Shown here: positions 1-11,092 of the stretch, piece by piece
Layout of the letters: every line of letters starts with the position of its first letter
Position numbering within the stretch: position 1 is the stretch's first letter
The notes under the pieces: generated by a model
The model's input: only the letters and a program-made list of their open reading frames with translations
Database searches by the model: none
Told to the model about the DNA's origin: nothing
Position numbers and translations under genes: made by a program
DNA from: Armigeres subalbatus
Lineage: Eukaryota > Arthropoda > Insecta > Diptera > Culicidae
DNA: 64,000 bases
Reading direction: 5' to 3'
Assembly: GCF_024139115.2 (NCBI RefSeq)
Contig: NC_085140.1
Location: 156,080,452 to 156,144,451 of the forward strand

Positions 1-55
1 TAATGACCTGTTCGATTATCCGAATCATATTCAAGTTCTTTCCGATTTCAACCTT

Positions 56-986
56 TTAATTTACTGACTGCTGAAAATACTTGTGGAAAGTCGATTTATC
101 CGCCTCCGTAACGACCATACAATTGGGTCTGCACCCGATACAGTGTTTCAGCTTCAGTTTCAAATAATCACTGAAAACTTTGACATCGCCTGCACTGGAA
201 GTAGTAGCTACGAGATCTCTAACACACGCCATCGCTTTCACTCGTGATTCATAAATGGGTTTCTTCTCCGGTTCGTTTATGTCATCCACGTTGAACATCA
301 TCAGATGATCGTCGTCTGGTCCGACCGCCATCGCACGCCAGTTAAGTGCCGGAGATCCAGCACAGACAAACCGGCTTGCTTGGACACTGTGTGCTGTGTT
401 TGTTTTCCAATAAATGACCACATGACATCTACCATCCGATCGTCCATTAGGACGAAGCTGTCCCCACTAAGACTCTATTTGAAAAAGAAATAGCACATGG
501 TACTTCGGATCATTTTGAAGTCCGCTGGTTGAAATGGCTCTCCCAGTTACCAGATTCCATGTTTGATCGTTCATATCCGAACTCAATATAAGCTCCAGTC
601 TGGGTGAATGTCGAACCGGAGCACCGCCTCTTTGTTGGCATCCAGCGATGTTTTATCGATGTTCAAGCGCTTTGTTTTGATGGCCGACCATTGCCCTTAC
701 GGATCACAGCTTCCACTAAACAGCCTAGCAATAGACGTTTCCTTTGGAATGAAGCATTTCATCCTTTAGCAGTCCTGTTCCCGAATCGAAGATACAGATG
801 CGATTGTTCGAACCGCCGGATGCAGGCAGTTCGCCGTGGTAAGTGCCCTTACTGAGACCGTATGATTGTATGTTGAGAATTATTTTTCATGTGCGAACGA
901 GAGGGATTCGTTTTAAATGGTTCCACTTTAAAATCCGCTGTAAATTGTTCATAGGTGCCGATGATCAGCTTAAGGTCAGCCATCAT
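56..986 (-). pseudogene. Decayed WD40-repeat gene resembling PAK1IP1/MAK11
   Basis: Read on the minus strand, the region gives broken pieces of a WD40 protein in family order. The N-terminal piece from about 986 reads LIIGTYEQF. Next come a repeat-1-like piece with ASGG and RICIFD, a middle piece with HPDW and TWNLVTGRA, and the longest open part (421-56) with VKAMACVRDLVATT and CRPNCMVV before its stop. This order matches p21-activated-kinase-interacting protein 1, a nucleolar WD40 protein of 60S ribosome biogenesis. The frame is broken by several stops and shifts between 480 and 900, so it should not make protein. No intron could be recognised, so a retrocopy is possible but unproven. The family call is from memory of motif order; another WD40 gene is possible. 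Confidence 0.5.
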
Positions 987-2338
987 TTTCCGTTGCCACA
1001 ATCATTTCGACACAAGTTATTTTTTGTTATCGCGAGTCATTCAACGTTCGATAAATACAACCAGCGCAACCAGTTGTCATACAGGGTCCGGTAATTGAAC
1101 TGCTACATAAGTGAGTAAAAATAATATAATACATAATACGTCTTGGGAGCTAGTTCTACAAAACATCGTGGAACCGTTGGCACGTCGTTATTTTGACATC
1201 AAGGGCTCTTATGACAGGATTAGACTCCGACTTAAAAAATGAAGAAAACCCAACTAAGGAGTTTTCAGGGTTTATTTCGAGCTAAGAGCGGTCAACGAGT
1301 TTGCCGAACCTGATCGTTTGGAATATGTTGGAGACCGCGTCTGCTCTAAAACATCATGTTTTTGTGCTAGTCCTGAAGCCCCCACAAGATCACCTGCGGG
1401 CCTCGTACGATGTATTCCTTGATCGCCTGCTACCAGCGGTAAAACTCAAGGACAAAAAAGATGAACTTCCACAGTGAACTTTCAAAAGGGGTATGTTTTC
1501 TTGTGACTTTGAATGAAATTGAAATGAAACATTTTTGTTTTGATCAATTCATCTGTTTATTCTAATGTAGCACTTCAATTGCCGGACCCTGTACTCTATT
1601 TAATTTGATTATTCTTATCTAACATGCGTCGGTTTTATTCGTTTCAGATGGGCGCTCTTGCAAAAAACATTCGGTGCAGGGAACAATGTGATTATTATCT
1701 GTTCTCAAAATCCCATAAGCATTAAACACAGCTCAACGAAGTTGATAGTTAGCGGAACCAGCTTTAGGAGAATTATCAACCCTAGTATCTCTAAATTTTC
1801 ATGAATTTACAAGTCGCAAGAAACAAACTATTCCATAACAAGGTTAATTTAGCAGGGCTAAATTGCGGTTTTCAGTTACCTCCAATAGGGAAGGTGTGGA
1901 TTATCAATCATACGTAAGCGATAAGTAAAACAGGTAGGTTTTGATGTGCCCCGGGGCTATGCCAGCAGTCAAGATCTGTGCTGCCCTGTATTCTTTATTG
2001 TTTGAGTTCCCCATCCTTGCGAATGATGAGGAAAGGAAAGAATAATTAGTTGGTTGGACACCTACCTCTCATCCCGAACATGACTCATATTCCAAACACT
2101 AGCGTTTTAGCACCCTAAAACTAAAAATTTCATCGGTTTTCCGTATGGAGGACTAAGTTTGCAAAAGAATTCAAGATCCTATGGAGAAAACTACGCGAAT
2201 AAGGTTCAAATGACATGTTCGGAATTTGAGTGAAAACGGTACATATAAGTTTGTTTTAGAATGATTTGTTTATTTTCAGAATCTGATTTGTCTATGATCC
2301 ATAACTAAACCATTAACTCTACCAAGATAAAGTACATG
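987..2338. other. Stretch without a recognisable gene
   Basis: No RNA gene, terminal repeats or known domain is visible. One short open frame on the plus strand (1325-1477, 51 codons, containing HHVFVLVLKPP) has somewhat coding-like composition, but I do not recognise it and it has no clear neighbouring exons. It could be a remnant of a host exon or chance. Confidence 0.4.
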
Positions 2339-2752
2339 GTGACAGGTAGAGATAGAGGAAGACCTAGTGGTGTTGGTGCTGAGGTAGTGCTTGATGGGGA
2401 TGTGTTTGAAGTTGTTGTAGAATTTGTTTACCTTGGAACGCTTGTGACATGTGACAATGACGTTTCCCGTGAAATGAAAAGACGTATTGCTGCTGCGAAT
2501 AGGGCCTTTTGCGGATTACGTAACCAGCTTAGGTCCCGCAACATGCAGACGGAAACGAAATTTGCTCTATACAAAACTCTGATTCTACCAGTGGCCCTTT
2601 GAGGACATGAAGCATGGACGTTAAAAGAGGCGGACCGGATAGCTTTCGGGTTTTTCGAGCGAAAAGTGCTGCGTACAATACTCAGAGGGAAACTAGGAAA
2701 AGGTGTGTGGTGCAGACTCATGAATCATTACCTGTATCAATTGTATACTAGA
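2339..2752 (+). pseudogene. RTE-like LINE, 3' end of the reverse transcriptase ORF
   Basis: The frame contains the segment downstream of the RT domain seen in RTE-type LINEs: VEFVYLGTLVTCDND, then REMKRRIAAANRAFCGLRNQL, then after an in-frame TGA at about 2600 the run GHEAWTL and FFERKVLRTILRGK. The same order occurs in the longer RTE copy at 24926-27610, for example EEFVYLGSLVTAD and FERKVLRTIYGG, but the residues differ enough to indicate another subfamily. It is 5'-truncated, has an internal stop and frays out after about 2750. It is a dead fragment of an autonomous retrotransposon. Confidence 0.7.
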
Positions 2753-3198
2753 CAAAAAAAATGTGAATCGTATAAAATACGGTGTATCGACGCTGTAGCC
2801 AACCAGGTATCTAATCCGGTCTCTAGGGAAAGATTCATAAAATACGTTACGCAACATGGGCGTTTGGGCATCTCTCGCCGTATAAATACCTAAAAGATTG
2901 TCGTTCAGCATTTTCATTTAGGTTCCACCCCTGCCTAACTTGATGTGTTGGTTTTGGCCTCATAGGGTGTCGATCTTACCCGCACCCAAGCCAAGCTTGA
3001 AAACGAATTGTTCTAGTTTTCACTAGAAATCTAATTTTATCATGAAATATTGTCGTAAGACTTCATAAAGGACCAAAGTATGATCGTATAAAATTTATAG
3101 TCCGCAAAATTACTTCATAAATGGTAGAAATGTAAATTATCTTAAGGTGTCGGATTTGCCCACTTTTCCCAACATTGTTCTACTCCAAAAATATTGGA

Positions 3199-4115
3199 AA
3201 TTTGTTTATTTGTTTATGTATTAAAATCCAACTGGCAATAAAATATCAATATGAATAAAATTTGAGCTAGTTGGTTACGGCCAACGGTACGGAAAGAGTT
3301 GAGTATCCCGATGACGAAACACGACGACTGGTACGTTGAAGTCAAACATGTCCGAAAACTCGTTGAAGCGCGGTTGATTGATCGAGTTGGCTCGTGTAGT
3401 GCATAATTCTTCAATTCTTGCGATCCATGTGACTTGGAAAGGGCACCAAACAACAGCGGATGATTCAAGTATTGATCGCACGAGAGGGCAGTAAAGTGCT
3501 CTAAAGCAAAGCGGATCACGGAACTCGTCGGTAATTTTGAAGATGAAGTCCAATTGACGATTTGCTCGGGCCACAATATCATCGTAGTGAAGTCTGAATG
3601 TCAGTCCGCCATCCAGAATAACGCCAAGATCCCTGATGTGCTGAACTCGAGCGAGCGATTTTCCGGATAGGACGTAGTCAAAGATGATTGGTGCGTTTTT
3701 TTTTCGATGATATGAAATGATGTTGCATTTTTCGATACTTAAGCCCATCAGATTTCTCGAGCACCAGTCTTCAAAAGTACACAGCATGTTCTGTAGGTGC
3801 AATCTGTCATACTTTTTATAATGTAATACCACAGAGAAACAGACATCTCACTCAACATATGCACCATTGTACACCTTTTTAACGGTTTATTTAACTTTTT
3901 GTAGGTGGTTAATCGGCCACCGATGGCGCTTTCGTCGATTTTGCTTGTGTTTGACGTTTGCACACTACCGCCATCTGGTTGCCGCTTGGCCACTCACCGG
4001 GATTTCAGCATTGGGCGACAATGTTTTCGTGATGATGATTTTGATTGCATTTTGTTCTAAGTGAGACGTCTGTTTCTCTGTGGTAATACATTTTCGAATC
4101 GTCTGCGTAGAAGAG
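3199..4115 (-). mobile_element. Jockey-clade LINE fragment (C-terminal RT region), split by a MITE
   Basis: Minus-strand frames give the catalytic motif FYADDSKM at about 4100, then the post-catalytic region of a Jockey-type RT: YDRLHLQNML, DLGVILDGGLTF, KITDEFRDPLCFRALYC. The ORF ends near 3275. A short tail rich in AAACAAAT follows at about 3199-3215, as expected for a LINE 3' end. The copy is 5'-truncated just upstream of YADD. It is interrupted by a 255-bp MITE (3829-4083) immediately after the catalytic motif, and a one-base loss in an A run near 3817 shifts the frame after the insertion. This is a non-functional remnant. Confidence 0.8.
3829..4083. mobile_element. MITE inserted in the Jockey RT, TSD TAATA
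   Basis: Terminal inverted repeats of about 25 bp start CCACAGAGAAACAGAC at the left and read as the complement at the right, with one mismatch near the middle. TAATA occurs directly outside both ends (3824-3828 and 4084-4088). Removing the element and one TAATA restores continuity of the Jockey reading through the codons after YADD, so the 5-bp duplication is supported by the host element and not only by eye. No transposase is encoded; superfamily unassigned. Confidence 0.85.
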
Positions 4116-4475
4116 GCGGCGGCCTCTACGCTCCATCAACTTGCCATCCAAAATCCATACAACCAAGGCAGTTAGACGTGAATTGTACTAAGCTCGTACT
4201 AACCGACCGCTACGGATAAAAGCCATGTTGGTCGAAATCGATGTGTACAAATGAATGCAGAAATGGAAATTATCCGGAATAATGAGATTTATCTCGTTGA
4301 AGTGCATTTTTAACCTTTGCAATGTGCTTTTCATCTTAATTCCTATAAAGATCGAAAAAGGCATAGTAATAGTTAAATTAACCTTTATTTGGCTTGGTTT
4401 GATTTCGCTTCTCTGGATTCAAAAACATTTTGGATAAATTTAAATTAACATGGCACAAATGCTCGCTGTCACAAC

Positions 4476-5018
4476 CAGGGCTGACAATAGTCATCGTCGC
4501 AGCAAGAAAAGCCACAATAACTTGTAACGACGAGTTGTATTGTCTTCATTGCTATTCGACGCATTGTCAATGACGCGCACGATGTTAGCTTTCTTCGTGC
4601 AACCAAATCATCATGACGACATCGAAGAACGAAGACTTCATACCATTATTCTTCAAGCGGCAGCTGCCATGCAAAAAATGTTATTAATTCTTTGTAATAA
4701 TGAATTTGAAGTAACGTATGAAGACATTATAAATATTATTGACACATTTATGCTACCAAAGTTCGTACTATTTGATTATTTTAGACGCCATTATATTTTC
4801 AACCGTCTACAATTTTTAACCACTCAAATATGATGACGTGCAATCAATTATGTGAAGAAGTAACGACGGAAATCGTCATAACTATTGACTGCGCGACTAT
4901 CTCCGTAGTAGACATGCGGCGCGTAGAAATCGAATGGGCGCCGCGTCGTGCAATGTTATGACGAAGACTATATTTTTTCGCTTTCTTTATACGACGAGAA
5001 TGACTATTGTCAGCCCTG
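4476..5018. mobile_element. Candidate TIR element with CAGGG ends
   Basis: The sequence CAGGGCTGACAATAGTCAT at the left end is repeated as its reverse complement at 5000-5018, and both ends continue with further related CGTCG sequence. A CAGGG terminus is common in hAT-type elements, but the 8 bp on the two sides do not match, so no target duplication supports the boundaries. An internal plus-strand open frame (4540-4833) has no recognisable domain. Probably a non-autonomous DNA element. Confidence 0.55.
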
Positions 5019-5250
5019 CTTTAGCTCTTGCCTTTGGGCTATTTAATATTTTTTTCTAATTTGTTTGATTTTAACGTGTCTAAGTATTGTTTCAAATCTA
5101 GAATAAGGAGCTTAAAATAAGAATAGTCTGTACGATCCAATCAAAAACGAATAAACAATTAATTAAGTGTTTGTCCAAAGCGATCAAAGTTTGACTGTTT
5201 TGAAACACGAATTTTCCAAGGAGAGGGTACGGGAAAACTTCGAAATCCAT

Positions 5251-5340
5251 TTTTATGCCAAATGTTTTAGAAATGTATGAAACGTCGAGATCTGGTATAT
5301 ATCTCGAGAACAAATTTTTTGAAAGGCATTTGGCATAAAA
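5251..5340. repeat. Short inverted repeat, possible mini-MITE
   Basis: Arms of 14 bp (TTTTATGCCAAATG at 5251-5264 and its complement at 5327-5340) flank about 60 bp. No target duplication was recognised. Confidence 0.45.
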
Positions 5341-5433
5341 AAATTAATTTCGTAATAATTCCGTAATTCGTAAAAGTCCCAACAAATTTCCAAGTCCCAA
5401 AAAGTCAAATTTCTTAATAAAAAAAATCGTCTC

Positions 5434-5900
5434 TTGGATTTAAATAATCGATTTCGGAATTTTCCCGTAACCCTTGTCGATAGCAACTTATTTAGGTGTG
5501 GAACCAATTACGATGACATCGATCACGTAGTTCGGTTCTGCTCGGAAAATGACACCTCCGGAGAGCGACTATTGGATATCCTAGTGGCCCGAGGTAACCC
5601 TTCAGAGAAATTTAAAGTGTTTTGGGGGATCGTGATGCAGTCTATATGCAGGCCATTTATAGTTTCATTCGTGATTCTGATACCAAAATCTGTTTTTGTC
5701 AAAGTTTTTCTTGTCTCTTTCTCTCTTTTCCGTTGATCCGAACTACTCTGGCCATCCGAAAAATGCTCCCAGTCGAACCGATCCTCGAGCACTCCGACAT
5801 GCCACATTGACCCTTACGACAAATACCTGGATGAGCAGCAGACATTCCCTGATCCCGAATACTATGTCCCGACCATCCTTAAACATAGTAAACTAACCTC
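5434..5900 (+). pseudogene. I/LOA-type LINE, extreme C-terminus of ORF2 and 3' region
   Basis: The plus-strand frame from 5434 carries FRCGTNYDDIDHVVRFC followed by ERLLDILVARGNP, and a second frame from 5622 carries GDRDAVYMQAIYSFI. Together they resemble the Cys/His-containing tail at the end of ORF2 in I, LOA and R1 group LINEs, where a DHVV(W/F)xC element is followed by a line of the form RDxxYMxxIYxF. The two parts are out of frame with each other by one base. The following 200 bp could be the 3' UTR. It is too short to fix the clade. Confidence 0.55.
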
Positions 5901-5934
5901 GTTTGCTTCTACCCCACTCTTACTGACTTCAAAA

Positions 5935-6145
5935 TAAAATGATATGGATTGTACATATCACAAAGAACCATGACTCCGTAAAGTGTAGTACCCGCCTGAG
6001 GCTATCAAATAAACGAACTTGAAAAAAATATCTGGTCTGCCCAGAGAATCGAGAATGTTTCCCACCAGAAAACATCCAAGACCGGACCGAAAATCGAACT
6101 CGCCATCTCCGGATTGTCGATGCTATGCCTTTGCTCACAATACTT
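5935..6145 (-). repeat. Diverged tRNA-derived SINE fragment
   Basis: On the minus strand the piece contains a Pol III B-box-like GAGTTCGATTTTCGG at about 6095, followed by GGTCCGGTCTTGG and a body with GGGAAACATTCTCGA and CTCTGGGCAG. The order resembles the SINEs at 40052 and 55261 (B box, CCGGTCTAGG, TGTCTCGACTTCC, CTGGGCA), but it is clearly older or from another subfamily. Confidence 0.5.
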
Positions 6146-6563
6146 ACTGAAGACCCTTGAGGTGAATTGAAAGCCTCTTTATGTACACTAGACTGCCCAG
6201 CCTTGTATGGGACGAAGAAAGGTATTAAATTCTATGGGGCAGGATTTTCCCTTTGAGAGAGAATAAATCTCTAAAAATGTCAGCTCAATCGAAAACAAAC
6301 TCCACGGAACATTGCAGTTTGATTAAATCAACTTTTAATTAGTTTATGTATGATTTATTAGAAGTTGGGTTGTGTATTTTGGAATTAATTGATTGCCTCG
6401 AAAAACAAGCGTACGATGTGTGGCTTCAATCGCACTTGAGCATGTGTGTCAAATAGATAGCATTTGCGTACGTTTTGACAGTTTTCCCAATAGAAAACTG
6501 TAAAAGTTACGCAAACGTATCTATTCTGTTCAGCTCTTAAATGCACGCGCCCAAAAAAGCATA

Positions 6564-7229
6564 CCGTGGGGCATCGAAATCCGTACACTTAAGCACCTTA
6601 GTATATGAAAAAGTCATTAGAAAATAGGAATCGAATGTAAATAAAACGTTTGTCATTGACACAGGCGCATGAAGGCTTCTACTTTTGAAGTGTTTCACAT
6701 TGACTCATTAAAAACTAGGAAAAACATGATAAAATAATGAATTAAATCAACTACTCCTGACTCGAAATCCGTCCACCGTGGACGGATTTCGAATCAAAGG
6801 ATCAAAATCCGTACAGCTATTTCTTAACTAAATATTTAAACTGAAACAGTCTGATTGATTAAACTACCACTGTAAATAGTTCGATACGCACCTTGAGAAG
6901 CGATCCATTCGATTTGTATTCCGCTTATCTTGTGTAATGATTTGCAATTAGCAATTAAAACACAGTTAATTTTGGTGCAATTATGCTCTACCCGAAAACA
7001 AAATGGCGGCACAAACTCCGCGTTTGGTGGGTGAAGGTTTGTTTTTGATTTTTGTTGTTTTAATTTCAAAGCCTTCTTTCCAATTCTATGCTTTTAAAGC
7101 TTACTGTCAAGTATCTGAACAGGATAAGATTAATTATTTCTACATTCATTATCTTTAACCTCCTTTAATTTATTGATATCTCATGAGGTGGACGGATTTC
7201 GGTGCTGTACGGATTTCGGTCCCGCACGG
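6564..7229. mobile_element. TIR element with TA flanks and internal palindrome
   Basis: The ends are inverted copies of CCGTGBGGVHCGAAATCCGT (B, V and H mark positions that differ) with TA directly outside both (6562-6563, 7230-7231), as in Tc1/mariner-type non-autonomous elements. The motif CGAAATCCGT recurs inside. At about 6764-6795 it forms a near-perfect palindrome around CACCGTGG, and it recurs again before the right end (about 7193-7203). No transposase frame is present. A related end fragment lies at 12834-12856. Confidence 0.6.
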
Positions 7230-8960
7230 TATCACAGCAACCCTTAAAACGGCAATGATGCAGATGCCAAAGCATGGTAAGCTTCAGTTTAGGTAAAGCG
7301 ATATAAATTTAAGTTTATTTTACTTCCGTACCGGGTTCGGGCCATCACAGACGCATATGATTTCTACTCCAGTTCCTGTACCTACATTTACAACAAACTA
7401 GTTCGACACAAACTCATTGCTACTCACCCCTCATCACTAACTGCTTAATGGAAAGAACCACTTAGTTAACGAATTCTTTTGTGCTTCTTCGCATATTTAT
7501 TCTTCGTAATCCGTTGACTGTTTTGACGGGTCAACTTAGCTACACTACCTGAGGCTGGAATTGTGAAGCGGAGACCGGATAAAAATGGTCGGTTCATTAT
7601 GCATTGATTGAGAGGCGCGATCAGCACCGCAACATGGTCACGACTTCTTCGAAACACGCTTTATGTAGGAAAAATGTGCTCGAAAACAACGGGAAACGAA
7701 GTGATGTGATCCAGATAGATACTGAATTTTCCTATTAAGATTGCACCTTTCAAGGACTCAACTCGACGATCATCGAACCAGTATTTAAATGATCAGTTAG
7801 CGAATGAAATGTAATGTTTCATAGTATAAATTTGATTTCCGCACTCAGAACATACCTATTTGTGATTGAGAAATGAGGAAATAATGACATTGCAGATATA
7901 AACCCAGAAGGTTTCAGCAATATCGTGTGTGTTGCCTTCGGCCGTTACTGCTTCTTGTGCACATTAGAGTGACGATGAAAGTTATATAGACAAGGATGAC
8001 TTCAATTTTTCAGAGTATTTGTACCAATCAGTAGAATTTCCTTTGGTGTACCACGTTTCACTGTGGTTTCCTCGGCGGTTTTACATGATTTCATCTAGGA
8101 TTCTGCTAAAAAATCCCTGTATCTGTATCCGCGAATGTCTGAATATATTGTAATCTCACAAATTTCTTCGCTTTACTTCACAACCAAATTAATTCTGTAG
8201 CTTCTGTAACAACTGTAAACTGTGTCGATTCGTTTCTTAGTCACAAAACTTTCGTTTGAAGTGAAGCACCACACCGCATAAGTTTATTTACAATTTGAAG
8301 ATTTTTTTCCATTGAGTTTTGTCTTAAAACGGTTTCAGTACATTTCATTATGAAACCGATATTTTTGAATAGCTTTTGAAATCATGAGGGAACTTGAATT
8401 TTATTATATCTATATAATTTTCCAATATTGCATTCTTATTTTCACTTTGATATTCAGATGAAGGTAAATAATCGTCTCCTAGCTCTATTCTAGACGTATC
8501 GATAAATGTACGTGTGTAAAGCGCAACTAGCGCGAAACGCTTATCCCACACGTGCCATAGATGTATTGTACTGCTGATAAACCAAACTTGACTATGCGCT
8601 CGACGCGAAGTTAGATAAGAAACGAAGTCCCGGTAGTACTCTGCTTCAATACCAGCCGATGTTTTTTTCCGTTCAGGTGGGTACTTCCTAACTTCTATCA
8701 GTGAAAAACAACTGGTGTGGGTGATTCAATTTCCTAAATATTGCTGCCAGTGAGTAATTCACAATGAATCGGCTCTTGACACGTTCAGTATTTATTGGTA
8801 CGTGCAAAGATTCAATCATAGACAAACAAAGTTTATCCTACATTTAGAACTACCTATTGTTCTAAATAATCAGCCAATTATCAAAAAAAGTTCGAATGAC
8901 AATGCATTAGCTTTTGTTCAGGTCTTGGCCATCATTGTATGATAGAGAGAATCTAGGCAT
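7230..8960. other. No recognisable gene or repeat
   Basis: AT-rich sequence without long open frames of coding character, tRNA-like features or terminal repeats that I can identify. Probably old degraded intergenic DNA. Confidence 0.5.
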
Positions 8961-9181
8961 CACCCAACCAGCGGATGGCAGATTTTAATACAGTTCTGCA
9001 TAAGAACCTTATAGAAACTGTATAATAATTGGGCATATACAATTTCGGAAGATTTTAATACAATTGTTGTATTGAAATAATACAGATTTGTATTATTTTA
9101 ATACAATATTTGTATAAAAAGCTTACAGAATTGTATATGCCCAGATTTTATACAATAATTGTCAGATTTGTTTTTTGGGTG
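8961..9181. mobile_element. Palindromic MITE with CACCCAA ends
   Basis: The ends are CACCCAA and TTGGGTG. Inside, GGGCATATACAATT occurs as an inverted pair, as do several copies of TTTTAATACA/TTGTAT, so most of the element can fold back. No convincing target duplication is visible. Confidence 0.6.
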
Positions 9182-10136
9182 CAGGTGTGAAACATCAAAA
9201 ATAAAGTCATATCATGGACACATCCTTTCTGAATAAAATACATTACATATTATGAACAATGTTCGTTTTTATCAATTCTAAAATATTTGTCCTCACATTT
9301 TCAGAGGGCTAGCTCTATATTGTTTTATGAGTAGACGAAGCTGAAAACGCTTTACTAAAGTATCCACGCCGCTTGACGACATGTGAATCAATGACTTAAC
9401 ATTTTTTGAATAGTATCTTCAGAATGGCTTGTCCGACATCTCTATTTTCATATGTTTTGAAAAATGTAAAGATTTTTCAATTAAATAAATAAAAACAAAG
9501 AGTCATTATTAAAGAATAGAAACCAATTGATTCGTGATTTATACATATAAAATCCAACATTAAGAGGGAGGAAGTTTGTTAAAACAGCTCTATAGAGCAT
9601 TATGACCCAAACAAATTATAGAAAACTGTAATGCAAAAAAAATGCTTCAATATGGTGGGTAAGTGATAAAAATGAACAATTTTAGCATTACGTAATTTGC
9701 GAACGTAGAACGCTATCCCAAATGGTATGCTTATCATTGAACGATTGAGCTTATGCCTTTTAGTCTTCTGTTCAATATTGAATTGATTTACTCAGCAACT
9801 GTATTGATTAGCATCTACATTAGCATTGCTGCGATATAAATCGTAAATTAAATTGTGTGGGACTAGTAACACTGGGAAAGTCGAGTTGTTGCATCACTTG
9901 GCAACATCTTCTAAATGCTAGGGTAAGCAAATTTTTCTACATAAAAATATTAGGAATTGCATTTGGAAAAGTTGTTACCAGCAGTCTACAAATGCAAAAA
10001 TAACGAAATTTTCCCTATAACGTGGGTCAATCTGGAAATTCAATACGTGTGGGATGACATCAAACTGGATCGCACAAGCGGGTCAGAAGAATGCACTTCA
10101 TGTCATTGGCAGTACGCACCATGCACGCAATTAATT
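9182..10136. other. No recognisable gene
   Basis: AT-rich sequence. A 69-codon open frame at 9957-10166 has no domain and runs into the following MITE, so it is not treated as a gene. Confidence 0.45.
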
Positions 10137-10368
10137 AGGGGAACGTTTGGGCACTTTATCTTATAGCTCCCATTTCCATCCCATCAAAAACAAAGCAATG
10201 CAAAAAGGAATTAGATTTGTTTTTTTTTATTTTTGTGATTTTTTTCAGCAGTGAGCACGCCACACATGTTAGCAAAAAAGAAGCGACAAGATTGGTGCTG
10301 TATTTTTCTGTTTAGTGATACGATGAATATAATATGTTCAGTGAGATGGAAAACGGAACAGTTCCCCT
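10137..10368 (+). mobile_element. MITE, AGGGGAAC family, copy 1
   Basis: AGGGGAAC at 10137-10144 is mirrored by GTTCCCCT at 10361-10368. The interior (CATCCCATCAAAAACAAAGC, then TTTTTTCAGCAGTGAGCACG, then GATGGAAAACGGAACAG) is closely matched by the segment at 32266-32480 and in part by an inverted segment at 32896-33115. This makes it a dispersed non-autonomous family. It has no coding capacity. Confidence 0.6.
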
Positions 10369-10747
10369 CTATGTGATATTTTAAAACGGCTGAACGGCCG
10401 TTATTGCAATGTTTTTTTTTTTCAATTTATTCCATGTAGGGAATAGAACACTGTGCATTGTGATTAACTCCCCCGTCTAAAATTGGGTGTATCTACAAGT
10501 AAGTGTCTTGGCATGACTTGACTACGAAACACTACGACCTCTGGTCGAAAACGGTGGTTCTGCCTTCTAAATGGGATAGTACTGAGTGTTATTGGGAATT
10601 CAGAAAAAAATCGATTCTTATTCGACTCGCGATTTGCATCGTTGCATGATTTTTACGTGATCTTCTTAGATGAATGCAATGCTTTTGTCGCCAAAATCAA
10701 TGGATACTACTAGACCCACATGTGAAAAGGGCGAATTTACCAAATTT

Positions 10748-10810
10748 TATTCTTTCTGGTTCTGGTTTACATACATAACTTTATACATAGACAAAGAACC
10801 AGAAAGAATA
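10748..10810. repeat. Perfect 16-bp hairpin arms
   Basis: TATTCTTTCTGGTTCT at 10748-10763 is exactly complementary to 10795-10810, with a loop of 31 bases. It could be a tiny foldback element; no function is inferred. Confidence 0.5.
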
Positions 10811-10915
10811 CATTTTGCTTGTTACGACCTTTTTTAAATTTTTTTTTATTGGTCTAGATAGAAATCTATATAAAAAAGGTTAATTTACAATGTTATGAAA
10901 ACTCATATGTGAATA

Positions 10916-11092
10916 TGTACGTTATGTGGAAGATATTGATTTGGAAAATGTATTGGAGGTAACCACTTCCCCTTCGATGGGACTCGAACCCATGACCCTA
11001 CAGTATGTACATTATCTGGAAGCTATTGATTTGAAATGTATTAGAGGTAACCACTTTCCCTTCGATGGGACTCAAACCCACGATGCTCAGTG
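10916..11092 (-). repeat. Tandem pair of SINE-tail-like repeats with B-box-like core
   Basis: Two direct copies of about 85 bp run head to tail, sharing GATATTGATTTG (GCTATTGATTTG in copy 2), GTATT(G/A)GAGGTAACCACTT and CCTTCGATGGGACTC(G/A)AACCCA. On the minus strand each contains GGGTT(C/T)GAGTCCCATCG, which fits a tRNA T-loop or Pol III B box (GGTTCGANTCC). I read it as a duplicated piece of a tRNA-derived SINE. A true tRNA is ruled out because no acceptor stem or anticodon arm accompanies the T-loop. Confidence 0.5.
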
